Shown: positions 25,101 to 36,480, counted from the stretch's first letter. The stretch: 64,000 bases of DNA from Psettodes erumei (GCA_016785225.1 JAFBJZ010000888.1:3724501-3788500), one strand, 5' to 3'. The notes: generated by a model from the letters alone, not told the origin. Numbers and translations are program-made.

Positions 25101-25889
25101 AATTAAACGGTTCAGGTAAAAGAAAAGTCTGCAGTCTTCACTTTGGACAATAAATACAGAAAGAGTGAAAATAGACATGTCTTGAACACATTACCAAATA
25201 TTAGATTGAGCAGAAATTCACTCAAAAACTACTAACATACTCAAATACTCACATGTGTATGGGGTGTCTTTGGCGTGGTATCTCTGGATGTGTACATCTA
25301 GAGGAGCCTTGTCTCTAAATTCTTGCCCACAGTAGTTACAGGAGTAAATCATTTTCGGTTTGGGAGTTCGCTTGCTCACTCTTCTTTCTTGGGCAGGGAT
25401 TGTGTCCTCTTGATCTGCTTGCTGTCTGTCTAATACACTTTGCTTTTTAGTTAAACTCTTTATGTTTATGCCATTGTCACTGGCTGCTGATGTCGGATCC
25501 AAAGTGGAGAAAGACTCTTGACTTTCTGTCTCCATGCCCGTCTCCTGCTGGTCTTCAGCTGGACTGACATCTGAGACAATTGCACTTTTTGCAGTTGGCA
25601 GTGTGGTTTTATCACTGTTCTTTGAGTTCTTTCCGTGTTTTCGTGCACAGTGGATCTTCAGTGACCGCGGACATTTGGCCGAGAAGCCACAAATTGTGCA
25701 GAGGCTTGCCCCATCTTCAGGTACAGAGTCTGGCCGCGGCTTCTGTGCAAGTTCCTCATCTGCTTCATCGGTCTCAGCAGTCCTACTGGGTGCCTGTCTT
25801 TTACTTTCCTCCACTTCCACGTCCTCTGGCTGCACCTTCCCACTGGCGTCACTGTCGGCCTCCTTTCCTGACATCAGTGTGTTATCCAT
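17583..25889 (-). CDS. znf407: Zinc finger protein 407 (5' part; three coding exons, 3' end outside window)
   Basis: A nuclear C2H2 zinc-finger protein. Human ZNF407 is reported as a transcription factor affecting PPARG-dependent and insulin-responsive genes, and is linked to recessive intellectual disability. The coding parts join as 25889-25253, 25058-22863 and 17697-17583, all with GT-AG introns and matching phases, giving residues 1-982. Thirteen complete C2H2 fingers are visible, at about residues 64-85, 184-205, 252-273, 281-303, 394-415, 423-445, 522-543, 551-573, 798-819, 828-850, 870-891, 921-943 and 951-971, plus the start of a fourteenth (C979, C982). An AT-hook-like KKRGRPK lies at 381-387. 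The region from about residue 795 onwards is nearly identical to remembered human ZNF407, including the linker VEELPEGG and the block after LLREVNKY. Acidic and Ser/Gln-rich linkers separate finger pairs. The start is the first in-frame ATG after a splice acceptor. The C-terminal fingers and tail are beyond the left edge. Confidence 0.93.
18849..18884. repeat. (CA)18 microsatellite
   Basis: Perfect run in the znf407 intron. Confidence 0.95.
19101..19129. repeat. (TG)14 microsatellite
   Basis: Perfect run about 220 bp from the opposite-phase CA array at 18849, a head-to-head CA/TG pair. Confidence 0.95.
19233..19255. repeat. (GA)11 microsatellite
   Basis: Perfect purine dinucleotide run. Confidence 0.9.
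21620..21920. promoter_or_regulatory. CNE-like segment
   Basis: AAAGTCCCATTAAAGTTTGG, AAAAGCAATTAATACACATGG, ATTATAAATGAC and TTTTAATGGATTGGGGATAATC form a 300-bp block without repeats. One of the best conserved-element candidates by texture. Confidence 0.38.
22010..22390. promoter_or_regulatory. CNE-like segment next to the large znf407 exon
   Basis: Homeodomain-type cores (TGATTATTTTAAATTATTAGC, GACTATAATTACAAC) and dense non-repetitive sequence continue to about 22.39 kb, after which the texture turns to ordinary AT-rich intron. Confidence 0.38.
22863..25058 (-). CDS. znf407: znf407 second coding exon (large zinc-finger exon)
   Basis: This 2196-nt exon runs from the acceptor TTTCAG (AG at 25060-25059) to the donor G|GTAGGT (GT at 22862-22861). 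It enters with two bases and leaves with one, so it splices in frame to both neighbours (codon 213 reads TTT, codon 945 reads GGT). It encodes residues 213-945 with ten C2H2 fingers, mostly in pairs, and the AT-hook-like KKRGRPK at 381-387. Between about residues 575 and 795 is a long Ser/Glu/Pro-rich linker with no finger, the least conserved part against remembered human ZNF407. The last four fingers are nearly identical to human. Long open frames on the opposite strand here are shadows of this exon. Confidence 0.93.
25253..25889 (-). CDS. znf407: znf407 first coding exon (residues 1-212 plus 1 nt)
   Basis: The ATG is at 25889-25887, 12 nt into the exon, which begins at about 25900 after a CAG acceptor at 25901-25903. 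A second CAG follows at once, so this is a tandem NAGNAG acceptor that could shift the 5' UTR by 3 nt without changing the protein. The exon ends at 25253 before the donor GTGAGT, leaving one base of a split codon. It encodes an acidic N-terminus, finger 1 (C64-H85), a Ser/Thr/Asp-rich linker and finger 2 (C184-H205). The exon is open throughout. The 194-nt intron that follows is not a multiple of three and has no coding character. Confidence 0.9.
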
Positions 25890-25900
25890 ATCTTATCCTG

Positions 25901-27873
25901 CTGTAATTACATTTAACAGTGAAGTTGATTGCTGTCAGCGATACTGGATCGAACTTCCTGGGAAAGAAACAAACAAACAGAACACACTGTTTTTGTTGTC
26001 TGAAACACCATTCAGTGAAAGAAAGAAAATTCTGTAAACAAGTTAAGTTCATTACCTACAAATTGTGCAATTAACTACAAGCATCTAAGAAGTGATCAAT
26101 CTCTCAGCAACAGTCTGACCAAACACAAGTAAATGTCGCCACCTAGTGCTTCGAGACACAAACTGCTGTCTGTGTGAGAGCCACTTATTCAATGAGCATA
26201 ACACACTTCCACTTCAGTCACAGTCATTAAGTGGATTATACGCATGGCTTTGCTGTTCTAAAGGTGCATTACTAAATACCTGCAGACATGATTCAGTAGA
26301 GCTGCAATCATTGCCAACATTAGATCACCAGAGTACGGCTAAACATTTAAATATGAATAATCAGAATCCAGACGCATTGCACAGCTGCAATGGTTTTAAG
26401 ATTTTATTTCTGTATTTGAGGCTTCTCTTCGTTGTAACTTGTAGTCAAACTGATGAATATGTCCCCTAACATGCTTATGTTTAAGTTGTCTGCATCTTTT
26501 TTTTCTAAATCTGACATGAAGAGGTTTTCTTCATTTCTTGTGCTTTGTCAGTTTGCTTGCTTTCTTAAACTTGAGTTCTCTCAAGCCCCATATTATATGT
26601 AAGACATTGTTTTAAGGACATATAGGGGTCATCTTTAGCAATTTACAATATGTTCCACCCATTTTTCACAATCCATATGTAAAGTATAATAAAGGCAAAT
26701 GACATCTTATGTCTATCTAATGTCATCTATTATATTAAAGTAAAACTGGCGAGGATAAAAGAGGAGAAATGGACAATATCGTTTAACGGGTTTTAAGTCT
26801 TTGCTTACTTGTACTTGCAAATCTAAATGAAGTAGCAATGAATTTAAAAAAAAAATAAACTTAAATGTTCGTATCGGTTCAGACGGGTTCTGGTAAGGTC
26901 AACCAATGAGCACTTCCTGAAAGCGCTTTTTGGGTGCCCACTACCGCCATCCACTGTGTGTTTTGGTATATTGCGACTACAGGATTGACACAAGGAATGT
27001 TACCAAGTGGGGATTTTCAGAATTGTGCTACTTATTCGGTCGCTTCCACTAAGTTCAGTGTAAACCGAAGTGAAGAGTGACTTCTTGGTGAACTATAGCT
27101 GGTCTCAGTGCAAGTTGACTTTATGCTCCCATGTTTACAGCTGGGAGTTTGGTATCACCTCGACAGAGTCGAGAACGACTACTCAGAACAGAAAGCAACG
27201 GTGTCGGTTGGGACTTCATTTTAAAATGGGACAACAAATGCAGCGTCTGCCTTTGGCGCCGTTCGGTCGCCGTTTTTGCAAGACTTTGAACACACCATAG
27301 CCATAGCGTCGACTTGCTAACTGTTAACTCTATCTGGATGAATTTCCAGCGGGTTAACGCCAACAACCTAGCGTCAGGCATTAGCTTAAAAGTAATGTTA
27401 AGTTGGCCGAACATGTTTTAGACTGTAAAGGGGAACTGAGCGACAGCGCAAAATAACCCACGTTGTAGTGTAAAACACTGTGTGGAAACTCGTTTCGTGC
27501 TGTAAATGTCTCTATCATCACAGCACAAATTAGGTTAACTTATGAGCGCTGCTCATGTTTACCGCGGCTAACATGCTAACTAGCAACATGTTTCCTAAAT
27601 GTACTTTGAGATACGTAAAGCGCGTCCAATTGAATTTCCAGATTAGCTTTGTGATCCAATCACAACAAGACAAAGGCGGGTCTAAAATCGCTACACAGCT
27701 TGGAAAACGACGGCAGCACAGAGGCCCAAAAAGGAGGCTAACATCGACCTCTACAACAGTGGTCTATATTGCCGAAACAGTGCATGAAAACAACCCCGAG
27801 AGTCGTCTGTGGTTTTAATTAAAAGCAATTCGAATAATAATTAGGAAATGCCGTCAAATTTTAAGTAAACTTA
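25901..27873 (-). other. znf407 5' intron
   Basis: Sequence between the candidate first exon and the start-codon exon. It is mostly AT-rich. The part from about 26.9 to 27.6 kb has more CpG and could hold promoter or alternative 5' UTR sequence. No open frame here resembles a known protein. Confidence 0.45.
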
Positions 27874-27874
27874 C

Positions 27875-27950
27875 CGCTTCTTATACGACTATTTCCACTG
27901 TCCGCGCTTTTTGCTGCTAGACACAAATGGCGTACCGTAGCGCGAGCCAT
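27875..27950 (-). promoter_or_regulatory. Candidate znf407 promoter and non-coding first exon
   Basis: A strong donor, GCG|GTAAGT, lies on the minus strand with its exon side ending at 27875 and GT at 27874-27873. It would splice over 1974 nt to the acceptor before the znf407 start exon. The sequence just upstream is CpG-rich compared with its surroundings and contains CGCCATTTG (27925-27933), a YY1-like start-site motif, and a CRE-like TGACGCA nearby. A reverse CCAAT (ATTGG on plus) is at 28081-28085. There is no TATA box. The exact transcription start is a guess, and other first exons between 26.9 and 27.6 kb cannot be excluded. Confidence 0.5.
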
Positions 27951-27989
27951 GCGTCACACAAGAGGGCGGTTTTACTTGCCCCGTCTTTT

Positions 27990-29160
27990 CTTTTTTTCCG
28001 CTATATCAGATGATTTGGTCAGCTGCTGTATTCCTGATCCGTGGAATACGACTCAACCACGCATAAAAATACGGCAAATCATTGGCATTTGTGTCATTTC
28101 GAGACACATTGGTGAATTCCAAAACGCCAACGGTAAAATTGCTAATTTTTTGCTGCCGCAGCTCAATACTGTAACTCCCAACAATACATCTATTCAGGAT
28201 GTGATGCGTTCAAGGTCCTGTTTTACAGCAAACCAAGCAGAGTACTGTACGAACGTAAGCCTCATGCAAAAATTTTAAAAAATGATTTTGAAGTTCAGAA
28301 ACTGGAGAAGAAAATTTTGTGAATCAGAACTTGTATTCCCTTTTCGTCTCGCATACATTATCTCACGACCCCTCAGATTTATCTGGTGTATAAAAAAATG
28401 TGCATGAATTAGTTTAAACTAAAGCTCCACCAGCATCTACAACAGTAAGATGCTCTTTACACGCCAATGCTTGAGGATTAATAATATATGTCATATGTAA
28501 TAGCATTCCAAGGTACCAAACTAATACTTTAATTCTTTATCACCGTTTTGATGCTAATACTACCAAAAAAAATAGAGAGAGACATTTTTGAATTTATTGT
28601 ATTAATTTCAGGTTGCTTCAGCATGTGGCCTGTACAGAGACCATTTTTTTCCCCACATGGTCAGCATGTGATGAATCACCACTTCCACTGGACATCCAGT
28701 GTTTGCTTTATGGAAAGACTGAAGATGGATTAATGCATGGGCATTAATTGATTAAGTAGTCTGACAGGTCAGGAGGTGATAAATGATACCTCCTACAGTG
28801 AATACACAGTTTACTTTTGCCGTAATTTTCTTTAATTCATCACAGTCAAAATTATATGACATGGCTGGTTGGAAACTAAGACCCCCTCCTTCCGCACCCC
28901 CCATTTTTCATTAGGATTCATCATTCATTTTTCTCCATTAGTTGTCTATTAAAAGAGAGGCTTCAGTGGACAAAACTTAATTATCAGATATTTTTAGCTG
29001 TTGTGCTTTGTTTAAGTTTTGCTGTGGAATCAATTGGCTACCCTTAAATTTTGCGTTATGTGTTTCCCTTTGTATTTGTATTCATTATATTAGTACTATA
29101 TTTCCAGGTCAAAGATAAAAAAAGGAAATAAAATATATATTTAGAAACATTGCTGGTTCA
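27990..29160. other. Intergenic sequence upstream of znf407
   Basis: AT-rich, no protein-like frame and no clear repeat. It marks the start of a roughly 24-kb gene-free interval between znf407 and has2. Confidence 0.6.
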
Positions 29161-29165
29161 ACCCA

Positions 29166-29443
29166 TACACCAGATGGCATTGACAGGTTAAGTGAATAAC
29201 AGTGGTTATCTTGTTACTATGGTACCTTTAAGTGGTGGGATATATCAGGCAACACGTGAACAGTCAGTTCATGATACTGATGTGTTGGAAGCAGGAAAAG
29301 TCAATAAGTGTAAAGATCTGAGGGGACTTTGATGATGGCCGAATTGTGATGGCTCAGTAACTGTGTCAGAGCATCTCTGAGGTCTTGTAGGGTGTTTCAT
29401 GAATGTAGTGCTCAGTACCTACCCAAAGAGGTCCAAGAGACTA
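29166..29443 (+). mobile_element. Tc1-like DNA transposon relic (5' portion, broken transposase start)
   Basis: From TACACC through a TGACAGG/AAGTGAATAAC block, a GGGATATATCAGGCA block and the start of the transposase frame, this follows a Tc1-like element common in fish. The transposase N-terminus can be traced (KDL, DFDDG, IVMAQ, QSIS, VVLSTYPKRSK) but needs frame changes and has stop codons, so it is dead. The terminal repeat is internally deleted, and the element breaks off at about 29443 next to a perfect hairpin. The catalytic part is missing. Confidence 0.6.
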
Positions 29444-29444
29444 G

Positions 29445-29489
29445 AATAGAATGGCGACCTGTCCACCCCGGACAGGTCGCCATTCTATT
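29445..29489. repeat. Perfect inverted repeat: 20-bp arms, 5-nt loop
   Basis: Left arm 29445-29464, loop ACCCC at 29465-29469, right arm 29470-29489. The arms are exact reverse complements. The right arm continues into CTATTGCAGGGC, typical of a common teleost repeat containing GGACAGGTCGCCA, so the left arm looks like an inverted copy of part of it. Confidence 0.9.
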
Positions 29490-30084
29490 GCAGGGCAATA
29501 CCAAAGTATTGTTAAGATATATTTATACACAAATGTGTACCTACCTGTGTACCTATAAACATTTACTATTCCTTAGTGATGGTCTAAGAAATTAATAAAT
29601 AGTCAAAAGAAAGGAAACACAACTAGAGTCAGCATCTTTAATATTTGGGATATGCTATATTCAAAGATTCTGCACATTCATGGTCCACCAACACAGTTGA
29701 TTTCAATCTGTTGCCTAATTAATGCTCTTCTCAGGACTTGGAGCCTGCGCAGGCTGCACTTAATAGGGCTTTCCACATCAGACATTTTGACATGTGGTCT
29801 TAGGAAAACCACAGTTGTGCCTAATACCATGAACGATGGTATTTGGTATGACCAAATCAACCAGAATAACTGTGAACACCTGTGGGTCTGCAGGACCTTA
29901 AATAACTACCTTATATTATGCTCTGCTAATAATCAGAGATTCCAATGGGTCGTCAGTTGACCCAACCCTGAGCTACGGCAAAGATCCAGCATATGCCTGT
30001 GTTTTTCTGTCAAACTTTGAAACATGTTTTTATCCAGCATACAGTAGAAAATCACCACTAAGTTGATCATATTTTAATAGTGTT

Positions 30085-30270
30085 ACTGTGCCTTTATCCC
30101 TTCTGTAGTTATGTTTTTAGGACAAATGGGAAACAGGCAGTAGTGTAGCAAATGCAGTCGTAGATCCTGCAGTCTAAATGTTCCATAAACCATTGGGGGT
30201 ATTTTGTGGTGGTCCCCCGTCCCATAGATGGTAGTCCTACGTGCACGCTTGTACACTTAAAAGAAGTGGA
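30085..30270. repeat. Unclassified repeat, copy A
   Basis: Begins TGTGCCTTTATCCCTTCTGTAG (30087 on) and later contains CCCATAGATGG and CACGCTTGT. The same opening occurs at 32262, so this looks like a dispersed element of unknown class. Confidence 0.35.
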
Positions 30271-30498
30271 TAAAAGACTACCCTGATGAGTTAGTCTGCT
30301 GGAAGAGGGTTGTGCTTTAGTCGGCTGAGCCACCATCATATCAGTTAGCTCGTGCTACCTGAGACTGCCTATGGAATTGGATAGAATATTATGTAATCAG
30401 TTAATACGTTTCAATTTAACAGAGACTACCCTTACTCCACCAGAGGGAGCAATCGCCACATCTTTTACACATCAGCAATCTGCAACCACAGCTGCACT

Positions 30499-30499
<1 letters not shown>

Positions 30500-30533
<34 letters not shown>
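30500..30533. repeat. (TG)17 microsatellite
   Basis: Perfect run followed by TATG variants. Confidence 0.95.
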
Positions 30534-30537
<4 letters not shown>

Positions 30538-31659
30538 CTATGTGTACATGGTATCATAGCAACAACCCCAGACACATCTCACACACAAAAAACTGTCTGC
30601 TGAAAGACAGGACTCTTTGCCAGAAACTGATAATGCTGTAATAGTGTTTCAGGGAATAGAAGTAAAGAAAGAAACTTTAGCACACACAATTACTTGATAC
30701 CAAGTAAGGTTCTTTTTTGTCTGAATTTAAAGAGCCAGCCAAAATTTGACTTAAAATAGACTTCTTGTTACAGAAGGGTTTACAGGAACTGCTGTTTGTT
30801 GAGTGACATCTTATAGTTTTTCCTCTTAAATAAACATTTGTCTAAAAATATTACATTCTTTTGTGAATACATTATGTGTGGGAAAAACTCACAGAACAAG
30901 TAAATAAATACCTTAGTCTATGCAAGTATCTGCTATCTGCTTATTTACTTATTATTGATTAAACACAAGCAGCTCGGTGGTTGTTGATTAAAGGTGATGT
31001 GTCGCTGTTCAAAAGATTAAAATGTTGCACTTGCAAACACAAAGCAAACTTTTCTCCATATAGCAATCATTACAGAGACTGTAGCCTATCCATGACAATG
31101 AATTAATCATGCTATTGAAGAAATCTCACGGTTAAATTTTGTTGCAGACACAGTCGTTAACTGTGTTGTAACTCCAAAGTAGTCTGTTTACTATGGTTCT
31201 TGTACAGATGTCACAACACACAATCATCCTCTTCCCTAACATTTTAAATCTGGTGTTGTGTGTATCTGCACCCAGTCACACTATGCAATGATTCGTGATA
31301 GATAATTAGTTTGATATCTGGCAGGACTTGAGCATACTGTTATAAATCCTGGGGATTGGCATTATCGTTTAGGCATACTTCTTTTTCTTTTTTGTTCCCC
31401 ATAAAGTGTAGCCAATTCCCATTGTGTGCCATGGGTCCCCCAATGTAACTCTTCTAATAAAGTTATAGTTACTGCTACTTTTGAAATAGAAAATATACCC
31501 ATGTCTCTGCAGTGGTGGTCAAGTGTGTACCAATAACTTAGACATTATAAATGGCAGCTCTATGTACAAGTTGAGCTTGGTAGCAGGGGAAATCCAACCA
31601 CTGCCTGCCCACTGCAACTTGAAGTCATTGTATGTTATTGTTTGTCTGCAACTTTTGAT

Positions 31660-31745
31660 TTGCTAAGTTTTTTGTTTTTATTATTATTATAGAAGGTGCT
31701 TTACAAATAAAATGTACTGTTATTGTTGTTCTTATTATGAATCCC
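31660..31745 (+). repeat. LINE-type 3' tail fragment
   Basis: A TTATTATTATTAT run, AGGTGCTTTACAAATAAAATG and another TTATTGTTGTT run resemble the 3' tail of fish L2-type LINEs. No reverse transcriptase sequence is present. Confidence 0.35.
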
Positions 31746-32259
31746 ACCAACAGTCCAGTGGCAAAAAAAACAACTCCGCACACATAGTCTTTCCCCTACC
31801 CACCCCCCATATACAGTGTAATACATCATGAGAATATTTCCTCTCCCAGAAAACTATATTTCTCTCTTTGTGTGTTTTACTTCATCATTGTACCAGCAGC
31901 TGTGTAAGATCATGAGGTCACAGCAGCCCCAAAATGCATCACCTCACTATGTAAACACACAGCCAAAGGTGAGTCTGGGAAAGGGGATCCAGGGATGTTT
32001 GAGTTTAGTATGAGGGTTTCAAGGACACACTGTGAAAAATTTTGCCTTTGACTTAGCATGAAGAGAAATGTTTTTAAAAATGTAGAGGATATCAGTTTAC
32101 TGAAGGATTGGAAGAGCATACAGTACCAATATTAGTGGTAAACTTTATGTGTAAAATTGAGCTGTTTCATTTGCTACTTTCTGCTTTTAAATCAACATTG
32201 TTGCTGAAGCCACTTATTTTGTTAACTTAGCTGTCCTCTGCTTCACTCCATTCCTCTCA

Positions 32260-32340
32260 AGTGTGCCTTTATCCCCTCTGTAGTAAATACAGTAGCAACC
32301 TGCATCCCCAATAGATGGCATGTGCTGGAGCATTCCTTCA
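32260..32340. repeat. Unclassified repeat, copy B (shorter)
   Basis: Shares about 24 nt with copy A at 30087 with one mismatch, then CCCAATAGATGG as in A but much closer, as if the middle part were deleted. Confidence 0.35.
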
Positions 32341-33939
32341 GACTAGCTTTACTAATCCCTGTCAGTCCAGTTGTGACATTTCCTTCCAAAGATCTGGGCC
32401 AAAATGGGCCCGACACACAGATCAGGTGTCTGCTGGATCTAAATGAAGTCATTTCTCTGTTTTAGGATCCCAGGTTCAAGACATGTGTGGGATTAAAATT
32501 GGGCAGAAAGGAAAGGAGGATGAGATGCTATTTGAAGACTACTATATGTGTCACCTCTGCTACTATAAGGACTTCTTTCTGCTTCAACACTTTTCTGAGC
32601 AGAAAGCAGAACCATAAAGAAAACATGGAAGAAATTACATAGTGAGACATTCATTTGATCAAATACCGAGTCTGTGCTTTGTGTCTTGTGTTAACTGGGA
32701 GTGTCTGCGTTGAAACAGTCTGATGATGAATTCATAGGGGGAGCTCATTGGTTGTCCGGCACCCAACACAATAACACATACAGGCCACACAGCTGTGGGA
32801 CACTCTTTCTCCAGTGTGTCTCTCATCCCCCCCAGACAACCCCATCCCTCCCTTTTCAATCTCTCTATGCTTTCCTAGAAGCATTACCTCACACCACATT
32901 AGGCAGAGCCGGAGGTATTACCTGGGGACTGCATTTGTGTGTATGTTTGAGCCCCGTATCTATGTGTCCCTGTGTGTGTGTGTGAGCGAGAGGGAATGTA
33001 AGAGAAAAAGAAACTGTTTCACAGACATTTCTGTTGAAACGTGCCATTTAATGATCTTTGGGTGGAGCACAGCAAGCTTAATCCCCGCTTTTTTTCTTTT
33101 TCTGATTTCAGCTCATTTCTCTGGCTACTTCAAAAAGCCAGACAAAATGTGAAATCCTGTGTAAAGTACAAGGACGAAAATTGAAGCAATAATGATATGA
33201 GACTACCTTTTCACATCACATTACTGTATTATTGCATGTTCACTTGATCATCTGACCTCAAGGACACACCCATTCTCACAACATAAAACAGAGAAAAAAC
33301 CACTGAGCATCAGCAGGATTGACGTGACCTACAACAGAGAGGTGTTTCATTACACTCCCACCTTCATGTAATATGGTGAAATTTACTCAATATTCTGAGG
33401 TGTATGAATATTATTACAGCAAAGGAAAAAGTGGAGGGTGTATCCTTAGATGCACTTAAATTGTTGTGATTCTGCTGATAGCAACCTAAACAAAGAGTAT
33501 GAGAAAAGAGCAGTTAACTGTTCTTATAGGAGAGGCTGCTGTTAACCAAACCATAAAATACAGAGAGCATAACTCAGCGTGTTATGACTGCTGCTGGTCA
33601 TCTAAACATCCTCGAGGCTGAAGCTTATGAAAGTGCCTGTGTATAACATCAGTCAAACAGCCGTGATTTGAATGTCAGTGCCTCCCCAGGCCCACCCAAC
33701 GAGACTGGTGAAATTAGAGCAAGAGTGGTTTCTTTTGACATCTCTCACTAGGTGTTATTACGCTCTCCCTTTCTCAGTCTTACCTATTATTTTCTCTATC
33801 TTGGTCTCTCTTTTTGCTTTGTATGCCAACTTATCGCCTCCTGTGCTTGTGTTTTGGCTGGACCTCAGATGACCCCTTCTACCAACAGTACCCACATGAA
33901 GCTGATTTTGCACCTGATATCACTCTTGCAATTCATTTT

Positions 33940-34030
33940 AAATCACATGGGGTATGGTTAGCACTGTCGCCTCAGCAGGAATGTCCTGGGTTACAATCAA
34001 GCACACACTGGGGCCTTCGTGGTTAACCGG
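33940..34030 (+). repeat. tRNA-like SINE fragment (degenerate)
   Basis: GGTTAGCACTGTCGCCTCAGCA (A-box side) and GGGTTACAATCA (B-box side) match a SINE-type repeat common in fish, whose usual form has GGTTCGAATC. It is short and diverged, with the tail lost. Confidence 0.45.
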
Positions 34031-34282
34031 CAACACTGAATATAGGCATCAATATGAGTGTGTACGATGGCATACCCCTCTCCCCCCATGTTTTGGGTGT
34101 AAAATGTTGCAATGGAGTCCCTTTCTTCAATTGTTGCAGTTTATGTTTGCACTGTAACTATGCATGTGCAAACATCTGCCACTGGATTACTTTTGATAGT
34201 GGAAAAACATGGTTGTGATGCAAGAGCTGAGATTTATGAGGAGCACATGATGCTTTTAATACAGCCTTGATAGCAGAGCAAT

Positions 34283-34350
34283 TGCAGAAAATGACATGCA
34301 GCAAAGATCCTTGGCCAGAGTTGAACCAAGAACTTTGCAGGCCACTAGAA
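34283..34350 (-). repeat. tRNA-like SINE fragment in reverse orientation (degenerate)
   Basis: GACATGCAGCAAAGATCC followed by AGTTGAACCAAGAACTTTGCAGG resembles the reverse strand of a fish tRNA-derived SINE (B-box GGTTCGAAC in consensus), ending near CCACTAGAACC. Diverged. Confidence 0.4.
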
Positions 34351-35261
34351 CCCCTAGAACCCAGTTTTTCTAAGCATATTTACAGATATTTTTCCACAAT
34401 TAACATCGGTGACATAGCTGTATCTGAAAGACGTGCAGCTCTTCCACTACTGTGGCCTGAAATGCAGCCAATCCAGACAAGCATATTGTGGGGTAAGCCA
34501 GTGTTTGATAACCAGTGATTAACAAAATGAATAAATGTGGATCTGCTTTTATGTCCTTCCATGACAAATACTTTTCTTCAGGGTTATAGACTGCACTTCT
34601 AAAACTTGACTGTTATCCAGAGCTCTTGTCCAGGATGAGTGTCCAAGTGACGTCTCCACTTCCAGCACTGAATGTTTTTCTTTCATTTTGCAGGTTCATG
34701 TCGTTGAATTGAGGGGCGTGTATGCACGTGTGTGAGCGGGTGATTATGGTGTCATGACGTCTGCTTGCGTTAAGGCTGAACCCGAGAACTGCACAGCAAC
34801 CCCCATAACGGCCCTTCCCAAACACACATACGCACACACTCACCCGCTTTCCTCACTTAAAAACACATACAAGGGGACTCACACTTCACAGACTCGCACA
34901 CTCATACACATGTGATTACCAGTAAATGGGTCTTCAGAGTGGCTGCGTGTGTTTAGGGGGAGTGCAGACCCTCGACAGCTGATGTTTGGAAAGCTCTCTG
35001 TCGGTAACAGCCACATCAAACTGAAAGTTATTCATGAGTATGACTCAGTGTGTAAGTATTTGTGTTTCAGATATGCATTTGTGTATTTGCCATAAAATAC
35101 ATTTTGCTGGTGTCTTGTGTATGTGTAAGCATACATAGAGACTGATAGTGAGCCAGTATGTGAGAAAACAGTTTTAGGAAATGGACATGTGAAAACATTA
35201 AGAGATGCACACAGTTTGAAATGGCCAAGGAGATGATGGGTAAAGGGAGAAACAATTCAAC

Positions 35262-35292
35262 ATTTACTCATCTAACTCTCAGCAAGAGGGAG
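35262..35292 (+). repeat. Tail fragment of the repeat at 40.8-41.0 kb
   Basis: CATCTAACTCTCAGCAAG matches the 3' tail of the dispersed family, followed by a short GA run. Confidence 0.3.
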
Positions 35293-35675
35293 AGAGAGAG
35301 AATCAGCACAAATTTTGAAGTCACCTTTTCATGGGAGTTAATTAATCCTGAAAAGTTCACCGTGTGGAATTTGTCTACATTCTGTGTTTGTAAAATCTTC
35401 AGTGGATTAGATCATTTACTTCAGAAACAAAACCAAAGCAGTGATGGTGACTCATTCACATTTATCTTGCTAGATATTCATTATGTGGTAAGTTTGAGAA
35501 ATAATAATCTGTGATTAGGCATGCTGCTACAGTCAAGTTTGTATGAGTCAGAAACCTCCGTTTCTTTTGTTTACAGACTCAAATTTGACTAACTTTACTT
35601 TTGATGTCTGTAATATCAATGCCCCATTTAGACATCGGAGCCAACAACTTCACACATATTTCCTCATGTTATGAA

Positions 35676-35696
35676 GTATAGTATAGTATAGTATAG
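35676..35696. repeat. (GTATA)4 pentanucleotide repeat
   Basis: Four perfect copies plus one base. Confidence 0.9.
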
Positions 35697-36471
35697 TTAG
35701 CTGTGATACTTTACAGGTACTCCTGCTGCCTCATTGCATGTGTCTATCACTGTATCACTCCTCTCCTTGCATAATTACTGGGCAGTGAATCTCATTCAGT
35801 ATTACTTCTCAGCTACACACATGATAACATATGTGGTCAATTGTGATACTGCATCATGGGAATCTGTGTAAAACTTTGTGCCAGTTTGAAGCAAGCTGGT
35901 TTCTCCCACAAAGGCAGATTCCACCCCAAAATCTCTGGTCTGCATTAGAGGAGAGAGACATGGATATGGGTGGTGCATTTAAGTATCCCTAAAGAACAGG
36001 TTGAACTACAACAAGGCTGCTCTGTGGTTATAGTAGCATGTGTGTTTGAGATAGCAAATCAAAATAAATGTTACAACAATACGACTTTCAATTTCACTTC
36101 CTTGATCTCTGATGTGTTCTTTTTTATCATCAACTGATTTCAAGTTTCAGTAGAACTGGGCACTGACACACTGCTGTGTCTTCGTCGCTGTTGCTGTATG
36201 GGATGCAGCTTGTAAATCCTTACAAAAATGACTGTACGAATATTTTCACAATGATTAACTTAATAGCTTGGTATACAATATATGATCCACAGTATATATT
36301 TGCCCACTGTCAATGGTCATGAAACACATGGAAAATAGGGGTCAAAAATAAGATAACTAATTACTACTAAGAGTTAGTCACCCTCACTGGTTAATTTTTG
36401 TTTTAGTTTATCCATTGAGGGTATAACATACAAACTTACATCATCTCCTCCATTTTCCTGTCTCTGTTTCC

Positions 36472-36480
<9 letters not shown>

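Noticed and set aside
29300..29443. A functional transposase gene
   Set aside because: Stop codons and frame shifts occur within the first 50 codons and the catalytic part is absent.
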